Assembly: GCF_020181615.1 (NCBI RefSeq)
Contig: NZ_CP084029.1
Coordinates: 4,333,888-4,397,887, forward strand
Source of the DNA: [Mycobacterium] crassicus
Lineage (GTDB): Bacteria > Actinomycetota > Actinomycetes > Mycobacteriales > Mycobacteriaceae
Direction: 5' to 3'
Length of the DNA stretch: 64,000 nucleotides
In this document: positions 56,430 to 64,000 of the stretch, in pieces
Position numbering within the stretch: the first letter of the stretch is position 1
Layout of the letters: the number at the start of each line of letters is the position of its first letter
The notes under the pieces: model-generated
Databases searched by the model: none
The model's input: only the letters and a program-made list of their open reading frames with translations
Told to the model about the DNA's origin: nothing
Position numbers and translations under genes: made by a program

Positions 56430-57758
56430 ATGGTGAATCCGCCACCGCCCGGCTACCCCGGCCCCGGCTTTCCCCCGCCCGGCTACGGCCCGCCGCCCGG
56501 TTACGGTCCGCCGCCCGGTTACGGTCCGCCGCCCGGTTACGGGCCGCCGCCACCCGGGTACGGCCCCCATCCCGGTTACGGTCCGCCCCCGGGTTACGGC
56601 CCGCCCCCGGGTTACGGCCCGCCCCCGGGTTACGGCCCGCCCCCGGGTTACGGCCCGCCCCCGGGTTACGACTCCCCGCCACCGGGTTTCGGCCCGCCAC
56701 CCGGTTTCGGCCCGCCACCCCCGGGCTATCCGCCGTATCCCCCGGCGCCCGGCTACGGCCCGCCCCCGGGTTATCCGCAGCCTGAACTCAAGCCCGGAGT
56801 GATCCCGCTGCGCCCACTGAGCCTGACCGACATCTACAACGGGGCGGTCGGCTACGTCCGGGCCAACCCGAAGGTCGTGCTCGGCCTGACCGCGATCGTC
56901 GTGGTGGCCACCCAGATCATCAACGGGATCGCCCAATTCGGGCTGATGTCAGCGCTCGGACCGTCGCGCACCGGTTCGTCGCCCGACGAGATGACCCTGG
57001 GTGACGTGGGGCCGTGGATGACCGCGATGGTCGGCGCCGGCATCGTCACCGGACTGGGCACCGTCGTGTTGACCGGGATGCTCACCGCCGTCGTCGGGCG
57101 CGCGGTGTTCGGCTCACCCATCACCATGGGCGAAGCCTGGGCGATCGTGCGAACCCGCTTCGCGGCGTTGATCGGCCTGACCGCCCTGCTCGGGCTGGCC
57201 GCGGTGTTGTTGTTCGGCGTGGTGGCCATAATCATCACCGTCGCCGGGGGCACCGCAGGACCGGGTGCCGCGGTGCTGGTCGGCCTGCCACTGGTGTTGG
57301 GGCTGATCGCGGCGCTGGGGTTCGGCTACGCCGTGCTGATCTTCGCGCCGACGGTGATCGTGCTGGAACGCCAACCGGTGATGGAGTCAATCCGACGGTC
57401 ATATGCCTTGGTGCGCAACAGTTTCTGGCGGGTACTGGGGATCATGATCCTGACCGGCCTGATCGCGTCCCTGGTCAGCAGCGCGGTGGCGTTCCCGTTC
57501 GACATCATCGGGATGGCGATCAACCACGGCGCGGACGCCACTCTCGGCGCAGCGCAGCTGAGCGTGTTCGCCCGGGTGGGCGCAACCATCGGCCAGATCA
57601 TCGTGCTGCCCTTCACCGCCGGTGTGGCGGTGCTGCTGTACACCGATCGCCGCATCCGGGCCGAGGCATTCGATCTGGTCCTGCGGACCGGGGCGATGAA
57701 CGGGCCGCACCTCGCCGCGTCCACCGACGGCTTGTGGCTGACCCGGCCACTGGGGTGA
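56430..57758 (+). CDS. Pro/Gly/Tyr-repeat membrane protein (Rv3689-like)
   Basis: This 442-aa protein has an N-terminal ~115 residues of PPPGYG-type repeats, then a membrane region with about six helices. The membrane part holds LTDIYNGAVGYVRANPKVVLGLTAIVVVATQII, GAGIVTGLGTVVLTGMLTAVV, LIGLTALLGLAAVLLFGVVAIIIT, GLIAALGFGYAVLIFAPTVIVLERQPVMESIRRSYALVRNSFWRVLG and the last C-terminal helices. The membrane part resembles glycerophosphoryl diester phosphodiesterase-type/DUF7544 membrane domains, but no catalytic motif is seen. The cytosolic or extracellular repeat may bind partners. ATG at 56430 or GTG at 56433 are both possible. Confidence 0.85.
   Translation: MVNPPPPGYPGPGFPPPGYGPPPGYGPPPGYGPPPGYGPPPPGYGPHPGYGPPPGYGPPPGYGPPPGYGPPPGYGPPPGYDSPPPGFGPPPGFGPPPPGYPPYPPAPGYGPPPGYPQPELKPGVIPLRPLSLTDIYNGAVGYVRANPKVVLGLTAIVVVATQIINGIAQFGLMSALGPSRTGSSPDEMTLGDVGPWMTAMVGAGIVTGLGTVVLTGMLTAVVGRAVFGSPITMGEAWAIVRTRFAALIGLTALLGLAAVLLFGVVAIIITVAGGTAGPGAAVLVGLPLVLGLIAALGFGYAVLIFAPTVIVLERQPVMESIRRSYALVRNSFWRVLGIMILTGLIASLVSSAVAFPFDIIGMAINHGADATLGAAQLSVFARVGATIGQIIVLPFTAGVAVLLYTDRRIRAEAFDLVLRTGAMNGPHLAASTDGLWLTRPLG
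56478..56780. repeat. 18-bp tandem repeat coding for PPPGYG units
   Basis: A period of 18 bp (six codons) is seen, with a core of several identical units of GGTTACGGCCCGCCCCCG between about 56574 and 56668. Variant units (TTCGGC, CATCCC, GACTCC) lie at the edges. The near identity suggests recent expansion and length variability. Confidence 0.85.
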
Positions 57759-57768
57759 AGGCGGCGTT

Positions 57769-58377
57769 GTGGCAGGCGTCGACATCGACAGCGACACCGC
57801 CCGCGAGGCCGCGGAACGGGAACTGAGCAAACCGATCTACCCGCGGCCGTCGCCGAAGCAGCAGTTCATCGACTTCATCGAGTCGCTGGTGCGACGGCTG
57901 GTGATCAAGGGCGCAGAACTGCCCGGCGGGTGGTTCACCATCAGCCTGCTGCTGATCCTGCTCGTGGCGGCGGCGCTGGTCGCCGTTCACGTCGGCCGCC
58001 GCACCCTGCGTGACCGCCGCCGTGATCGGCCGCTGTTCGGCACCGCAGCGCTCAGCGCCGCCGAACACCGCGCGACCGCGCAGCGCTGCGCGGCGGCGGC
58101 GGATTGGGCCGAGGCGATCCGGCACCGGTTGCGGGCGGTGGCCCGCGAACTCGAGGAGACCGGGGTGGTCCATCCCGCCCCGGGACGTACCGCCACCGAA
58201 CTGGCCCGCGACGCCGGTGCGGCCCTGCCCGGGCTGACGGGCGAGTTGTTCCGGGCGGCTGAGACCTTCAACGACGTCAACTACGGCGAGCTGCCGGCCA
58301 CCCCGGACGGCTACCGGATTGTCGCCGAGCTCGACGATCAGGTGCGGGCCACAGCGCAGCGGCGGCAACACCGGTGA
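57769..58377 (+). CDS. DUF4129 membrane protein (Rv3690-like)
   Basis: This 202-aa protein has an N-terminal polar part, one membrane helix (GWFTISLLLILLVAAALVAVHV) and the DUF4129 domain HRATAQRCAAAADWAEAIRHRLRAVARELEETGVVHPAPGRTATELARDAG. DUF4129 is often next to MoxR-DUF58 genes, as here. The start is GTG at 57769. The stop overlaps the next start (GTGA), so the four-gene cluster is translationally coupled. Confidence 0.87.
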   Translation: MAGVDIDSDTAREAAERELSKPIYPRPSPKQQFIDFIESLVRRLVIKGAELPGGWFTISLLLILLVAAALVAVHVGRRTLRDRRRDRPLFGTAALSAAEHRATAQRCAAAADWAEAIRHRLRAVARELEETGVVHPAPGRTATELARDAGAALPGLTGELFRAAETFNDVNYGELPATPDGYRIVAELDDQVRATAQRRQHR

Positions 58378-59488
58378 CGACGACGCGGCGGACGTGGCTG
58401 TGGGCGGTGTTGGCCCTGGCGGTGATCGTGGTGGTTGCCGCGGTGGGCACCTACCTGGGCAGCCCGCGGCCGGGTGGCCGGATGGATGCGAACGCCACCG
58501 GACCCGACGGCGCGCACGCCCTGGTGACGTTGTTGCGCGACCGCGGTGTCGAGGTGGTGGTCGCCGACACCGTCAGCGATGTCGCCCGCGAGGCACGCCC
58601 GGACACACTGGTGCTGGTGGCCGAGACCCAGCGCATCGCCGGCCCGGATGCTGGGGCGCTGTTGGACCGGTTGGCTCAGGTTCCCGGCGACCTGCTGTTG
58701 GTGGCGCCCGATGCCCGGGCCCGTAAGGCCCTGGCCCCGGCGATCCGATCCGGGCCACCGCGGGCGTTCACCGCCGAACCCGATTGCCGGATGCGGGCGG
58801 CCGAACGCGCCGGGTCGGTCGATCTGCGCACCACCGCGACATACGCCGCCGAGCACGGCCAGCCGGTCCGCAGCTGCTACGAGGGTGCACTGGTGCGCTA
58901 CCACAGCGGCGATCGGACCGTCACGGTGATCGGCAGCGCGTCCTTCATGACGAACACCGATCTGGCACGTGCGGGCAATGCCGCGCTGGCGATGAACCTC
59001 GCCGGCGCGCGGGAGCGCCTGATCTGGTACGCACCGCAACGCATTGAGGGCGGAAAAGCCGGAACCGCAACGATTTCCGATCTCATCCCATCCGGCGTGC
59101 GCTGGCTGGTCTGGCAGCTGTGCGTCGCGTTGGCACTGGCGGCGCTGTGGAAGGGCCGCCGGCTCGGACCGCTGGTGGCCGAGCCGCTGCCGGTCGTGGT
59201 GCGCGCATCGGAGACCGTCGAGGGCCTGGGTCGGCTCTACCGTTCGCGGCGGGCCCGCGACCGCGCAGCGGCGGCGCTGCGCACCGCCACACTGCGGCGA
59301 TTGGCCCCCCGACTGGGCCTGGGGCCCGCACCGGATCCCGGCATCCTGATCGCCGCGGTGACGCAACGTATCGGCGGGCACCCGGACCTGCTGTGGCACA
59401 CCCTGTTCGGGCCCGCTCCGGACTCCGACGACGCCCTGGTGCGTCTGGCAAACGCACTCGACGACATCGAAAGGCAGGTCACCCACTC

Positions 59489-59492
<4 letters not shown>
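58374..59492 (+). CDS. DUF4350 membrane protein (Rv3691-like)
   Basis: This 372-aa protein has an N-terminal membrane helix (TWLWAVLALAVIVVVAAVGTYLGSP). A globular extracellular domain with the DUF4350 pattern follows (NATGPDGAHALVTLLRDRGVEVVVADTVSD...RPDTLVLVAETQRIA). A second membrane helix (GVRWLVWQLCVALALAALWKGRRLGPLVAEPLPVVVRASETVEG) and a cytoplasmic helical tail complete it. Its role is unknown; the GATase-like fold is inferred. It overlaps both neighbours by 4 bp. Confidence 0.85.
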
Positions 59493-60462
<970 letters not shown>

Positions 60463-60466
<4 letters not shown>

Positions 60467-61782
60467 TCCTGACCGGTCGCGCCGCGCTGATCGCGCTGAT
60501 CTGCGCCCTGCCCGTCGCGCTGGCCCCGTGGCCGGCGACGGCGTTCGCGGTATTGCTGGCCGGTCTCGGAATCGCGGTGGTGATCGACGCGGCGCTGGCC
60601 GCCGACCCGGCCGTGTTGCGCTTCAACCGCTCCATGGACGGCGCCGTCCGGCTGGGCGAGTCGGTGCCGACCACCCTGTCGATCATCAACGGCGGCCGCC
60701 GGTTACGCGGCCAGGTGCGCGACGCCTGGCCGCCCAGTGCATGCGCCGCGCCACGCGCCCACCCGCTGGACCTACCCGCCGAGCGGGAGCACCGAGTGGT
60801 CACCGTGCTGCGGCCGAGCCGTCGTGGCGACCAGTGCGCCGCCCGGGTCACCGTCCGTTCGATCGGCCCGCTGGGCCTGGCCGGGCGTCAGCGCTCCAGG
60901 ACCGTTCCCGGCCAGGTGCGGGTGCTGCCCCCGTTCCTGTCCCGCCGGCACCTGCCGGCCCGATTGGCCCGGCTGCGGGAGATCGACGGGAACCTGCCCG
61001 CACTGGTCCGCGGTCAGGGCAGCGAATTCGACTCCCTGCGCGAGTACGTCGCCGGCGACGACGTGCGCTCGATCGACTGGCGGGCCACCGCCCGGCGCGC
61101 CGATGTGGTGGTGCGGACCTGGCGGCCCGAACGCGACCGGCGGGTGGTGATCGTGCTGGACACCGGCCGGACCGCAGCCGGCCGGATCGGCGTGGACCCG
61201 ACCTCGCGCGATCCGGCGGGCTGGCCCCGGCTGGACTGGTCGATGGACGCGGCACTGTTGCTGGCGGCGTTGGCATTACGTGCCGGCGATCACGTCGACC
61301 TGCTCGCCCACGATCAGGTGACCCGGGCCGGTGTGTTCGGCGCCTCCCGCACCCGACTGTTCGCCCAACTGGTCGACGCGATGGCGCCGCTGCAGCCGGC
61401 CCTGGTCGAATCGGACGCCACGGCGATGCTGGCCACGCTGTCGCGGCGGGCGCGCCGCGACAATCTGGTGGTGCTGCTGACCGATCTGAATGCCTCCGCC
61501 CTGGAAGAGGGCCTGCTGCCAGTCCTGCCGAAGCTGACCGCCGAACACCAGGTGATCCTGGCCGCGGTCGCCGATCCGCGGGTGGAACGCCTGGCTCAGG
61601 GGCGCGCCGACGCGGCAGCGGTCTACGACGCGGGTGCTGCGGAACGCTCCCGCAATCAGCGGCAGGCGATAGCGGCCCGGTTGCGTCGCGCCGGAGTGGA
61701 CGTCATCGACGCCCCGCCCGACGAGTTGGCGCCGGCGCTGGCCGATGCCTATCTGGCGATGAAGGCCGCCGGGCGGCTCTAA
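60463..61782 (+). CDS. DUF58 protein (Rv3693-like)
   Basis: This 439-aa protein has an N-terminal membrane hairpin (ALIALICALPVALAPWPATAFAVLLAGLGIAVVIDAALA), then a beta-rich domain and the DUF58/VWA-like core with GSEFDSLREYVAGDDVRSIDWRATARRADVVVRTWRPERDRRVVIVLDTGRTAAGRI. The DTGR piece is a degenerate MIDAS (usually DxSxS). It probably interacts with the MoxR ATPase. GTG at 60463 overlaps the moxR stop, and its last 4 bp overlap the convergent SpoIIM-like gene. Confidence 0.9.
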
Positions 61783-62798
61783 CTGGTGGGCACCACGTCG
61801 GGGGCGTCGGCGATGTCGCCGGTCTCGTCTGCGGCGACCGCCTTGCGGCCGAAGTGCACCACGTAGCCCAGAAACACCGCCTCGGCGAGCACCCCGATGC
61901 CGATCCGCAGCCACGTCGGGAACGCCGACGGAGTCACCATCGCCTCGATCAACCCGGATGCGCCCAGCACCACCACCAGTCCCACCGCGACCGCGACGAC
62001 AGCCCGGCCCTGCTCGGCGAGCACCTGTCCGCGGGGCCGGTCGCCCGGGGCGATCACCGTCCAGCCCAGCCGCATCCCCACCGCGCCGGCCAGGAACACC
62101 GCGGTCAGCTCCAGCAGGCCGTGCGGGATGAGCAGGCCCAGCATGAACCCGCCCCGGCCGGCCTGGAACATCAAACCGAGTCCCACCCCGAGGTTGGCGG
62201 CGTTGGCCAACAGCAGCGCCGGGATCGGCAGACCCAATAGGACGGCGAACGCGATGGCGCGCGCGGCAACCCAGGCGTTGTTCAACCAGACCTGCAGGGC
62301 GAAGGATCCGGCGGGATGGTCGCTGTAGTACGCCTCGAAGTCGTGATTGACCAACCTGTCGATCTCCGCGGGAGTGCCGATCACCGCCTGCACATCGGGA
62401 TTGCCGGCCACCCAGCAGGCGATGACCGTGGCGACCGCCAGGAACACGACAGCGGTGCCCAGCCACCACCGCCAGGCCCGGTAGGCGACCACCGGGAACG
62501 ACACCGTCGCGAACCGGACGAACTCCGAGGCCAGCGGCGCGTGGGCACCGGTGACGGCGGCCCGCGAGCGCGCCACCAGGGTGGACAGCCGGCCGATGAG
62601 CGCGGCGTCCGAGGATGACGACCGCAGCATCGACAGATGCGTGGACACCCGCTGATAGAGCTCCACCAGTTCGTCGACCTCGGCGCCGGTCAGCCTGCGA
62701 CGCTTCTTGACCAGCGACTCGAGTCGATTCCAGGCGGGGCGATGGGTCAGCACGAAGGCGTCGACATCCACGCCGTCGAGCCTAACGTCGGAACTCAT
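61779..62798 (-). CDS. Stage II sporulation M-like integral membrane protein (Rv3694c-like)
   Basis: This 339-aa protein has an N-terminal soluble helical part (MSSDVRLDGVDVDAFVLTHRPAWNRLESLVKKRRRLTGAEVDELVELYQRVSTHLSML) with the SpoIIM family signature. Five or six membrane helices follow (WWLGTAVVFLAVATVIACWVAG, AIAFAVLLGLPIPALLLANAANLGVGLGLM, HGLLELTAVFLAGAVGMRLGW and others). HGxxE in PHGLLELTAVF is the family's conserved intramembrane motif. No role in sporulation is implied. It is divergent from the RDD gene by 32 bp. Confidence 0.88.
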   Translation of the reverse strand: MSSDVRLDGVDVDAFVLTHRPAWNRLESLVKKRRRLTGAEVDELVELYQRVSTHLSMLRSSSSDAALIGRLSTLVARSRAAVTGAHAPLASEFVRFATVSFPVVAYRAWRWWLGTAVVFLAVATVIACWVAGNPDVQAVIGTPAEIDRLVNHDFEAYYSDHPAGSFALQVWLNNAWVAARAIAFAVLLGLPIPALLLANAANLGVGLGLMFQAGRGGFMLGLLIPHGLLELTAVFLAGAVGMRLGWTVIAPGDRPRGQVLAEQGRAVVAVAVGLVVVLGASGLIEAMVTPSAFPTWLRIGIGVLAEAVFLGYVVHFGRKAVAADETGDIADAPDVVPTS

Positions 62799-62830
62799 CG
62801 CCGTATCGGATCGCGGGTAGCGTCTGCTCT

Positions 62831-63661
62831 ATGTCCAACCGCAGCCCTGAGCTGGTGACCGGTGACGCCGTCGTCCTCGACATCGCGATCGCGCAGCTGC
62901 CGGTGCGGGCGGTCAGCGCGCTGATCGACATCACCGTCGTCATGGTGGGCTACGTCTGCTCGATGGTGCTGTGGGCGACCACCCTGGGCCGCTTCGACGG
63001 CGCCCTGACCGCGGCGATCATGATCGTCTTCGCGGTGCTGCTGCTGGTGGGCTATCCGGTCGCGATGGAGACCGCGACCCGGGGCCGGTCGCTGGGGAAG
63101 ATGGCGATGGGCCTGCGGGTGGTCTCCGACGACGGTGGCCCGGAACGCTTCCGGCAGGCGCTGTTTCGGGCGCTGGCCGCGGTGGTGGAGATCTGGGCCC
63201 TGACCGGTAGCCCGGCGGTGATCTGCAGCCTGCTGTCACCTCGGGGCAAGCGGCTGGGCGATATCTTCGCCGGCACCATCGTGATCAGCGAGCGCGGGCC
63301 GACGGCGGCGCCGCCGCCGTTGATGCCGCCCGGGCTGGCCTGGTGGGCGTCCGCACTGCAACTGTCGGGGCTGCGGACCGAATCCGCGGAGCTGGCAAGG
63401 CAATTCCTGGGCCGTGCGGCACAGCTGGACCCGCACACCCGGCAGATGATGGCGTATCGGATCTCCGGTGAGGTGCTCGCGCACATCTCACCTCCGCCGC
63501 CCCCGGACGCCCCGCCGGAGCTGGTGCTGGCGGCGGTGCTCGCCGAGCGGCATCAGCGCGAGCTGGCCCGGTTGCACTCTGGGGTTCCCTACTCTGCTTT
63601 CCCGCCCGCGCCCGGACCGTGGGCGCCCCCGGGTACCGGAGGTTTTGCCCCGCCGCGCTGA
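62831..63661 (+). CDS. RDD family membrane protein (Rv3695-like)
   Basis: This 276-aa protein has an RDD domain at residues ~15-150 with RAVSALIDITVVMVGYVCSMVLWATT, LLLVGYPVAMETATRGRSLGKMAMGLRVVSDDG and RLGDIFAGTIVISE. These are the Arg/Asp/Asp pattern and adjoining helices. A C-terminal cytoplasmic region is helical (LSGLRTESAELARQFLGRAAQLDPHTRQMMAYRI) and ends Pro-rich. Function unknown; transport has been proposed for the family. It is divergent from the SpoIIM-like gene, and the pair often travels together. Confidence 0.88.
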   Translation: MSNRSPELVTGDAVVLDIAIAQLPVRAVSALIDITVVMVGYVCSMVLWATTLGRFDGALTAAIMIVFAVLLLVGYPVAMETATRGRSLGKMAMGLRVVSDDGGPERFRQALFRALAAVVEIWALTGSPAVICSLLSPRGKRLGDIFAGTIVISERGPTAAPPPLMPPGLAWWASALQLSGLRTESAELARQFLGRAAQLDPHTRQMMAYRISGEVLAHISPPPPPDAPPELVLAAVLAERHQRELARLHSGVPYSAFPPAPGPWAPPGTGGFAPPR

Positions 63662-63695
63662 GCAACCGCACGATCAACCGTTGCATCTCGATAGT

Positions 63696-63722
63696 TCCCG
63701 ATATATCGTCAACATATCGGGA
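63696..63722. promoter_or_regulatory. Inverted repeat upstream of the last gene, probable operator
   Basis: TCCCGATAT and ATATCGGGA (9+9 bp, perfect) flank a 9-nt spacer, 38 bp before the ATG of the partial gene. A CGATATATCG palindrome is nested in it. ATAT-type palindromes of this kind are common PadR sites. Confidence 0.6.
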
Positions 63723-63760
63723 GTGATGGACGCTCCCTTTCGAGAGCATTGAGGTGACGA

Positions 63761-64000
63761 ATGAACATCCCCTTCGGTCCGCCCGGCGGACCCTTCACAG
63801 AAGGCCCCGGCCACCCCGGCGGTTTCGGATTCGGCCCAGTACGCCGGCAGGCCAGGCGCGAGTTCCGCAGGCAGTTACGCGACCACGTCGGTGAGCATTG
63901 CGGCCCAACGGGATTCGGAGTCGGCTTCGGCCCGAGTTTCCGGCGCGACTTCGGCCCGGGTTTCGGCCCCGAATTCGGCGGTCCCGGCTTCGGATTCGGT
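63761..64000 (+). CDS. N-terminal part of a Gly/Phe/Pro-rich protein, probable PadR-type regulator
   Basis: The frame starts MNIPFGPPGGPFTEGPGHPG and runs for 80 codons to the right edge of the window. It contains GFGFGP repeats and a basic stretch RRQARREFRRQLRDHVGEHCG. Actinobacterial PadR regulators often have such a disordered GFG-rich N-terminus before the winged helix. GAGGTG lies before the ATG. The DNA-binding domain itself lies outside the window, so the identity is an inference, helped by the operator-like inverted repeat just upstream. Confidence 0.55.
   Translation, partial: MNIPFGPPGGPFTEGPGHPGGFGFGPVRRQARREFRRQLRDHVGEHCGPTGFGVGFGPSFRRDFGPGFGPEFGGPGFGFG

Overview
The window is a 64 kb piece of a high-GC mycobacterial chromosome. 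The signs are a PPE protein, WhiB4, MarP, PonA2, an MmpL transporter, Ms1/MTS2823-type RNA, dense ATGA/GTGA gene overlaps, and a gene order that follows M. tuberculosis Rv3644c to Rv3695 with local gains and losses. The species cannot be fixed from the sequence; an environmental or slow-growing Mycobacterium/Mycolicibacter would fit.

Layout. 1-4.9 kb: tail of a PPE protein ending in a SHOCT-like module, an OmpR-type two-component system, cysK-cysE and tRNA-Thr. 4.9-16.3 kb: holB, adenylate cyclase, topA, cspA, an SftH/MrfA-type helicase and an Rv3651-like sensor. 15.6-16.9 kb: a cutinase divergent from a MarR regulator, with a 9+9 bp operator candidate between them. 16.9-19.5 kb and 30.9-33.0 kb: the two halves of a Tad/Flp pilus operon. 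33.4-53 kb: HAD phosphatase, Ms1 RNA, acs, serine protease, marP block, nth, crp, two Get3-like ATPases, whiB4, ponA2 and cds1. 53.3-54.1 kb: tRNA-Pro and a small islet bounded by a 13 bp repeat of the tRNA 3' end. 54.1-64 kb: GH15 enzyme, YqeY, a Pro-rich membrane protein with an 18 bp tandem repeat, the DUF4129-DUF4350-MoxR-DUF58 cluster, a SpoIIM-type protein, an RDD protein and the start of a probable PadR-type regulator.

The most notable feature is an 11.4 kb Tn554-like transposon (about 19,518-30,908) inside the pilus ATPase gene tadA. It has the tnpA-tnpB-tnpC recombinase set, two tyrosine recombinases plus a small helical protein, with overlapping start and stop codons. The 5' part of tadA lies to its right and the 59-codon 3' part to its left, and they join in frame when the element is removed. 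Cargo consists of (i) an unrecognised protein next to an XRE-ImmA/IrrE metallopeptidase, and (ii) an MmpL exporter, a DUF6188 protein and a PaaI-type thioesterase, divergent from a TetR regulator with candidate operators. Element ends show no target duplication. A 6 bp non-host sequence sits at the left junction only, as the Tn554 mechanism predicts. The insertion truncates TadA and separates the downstream pilus genes from their promoter.
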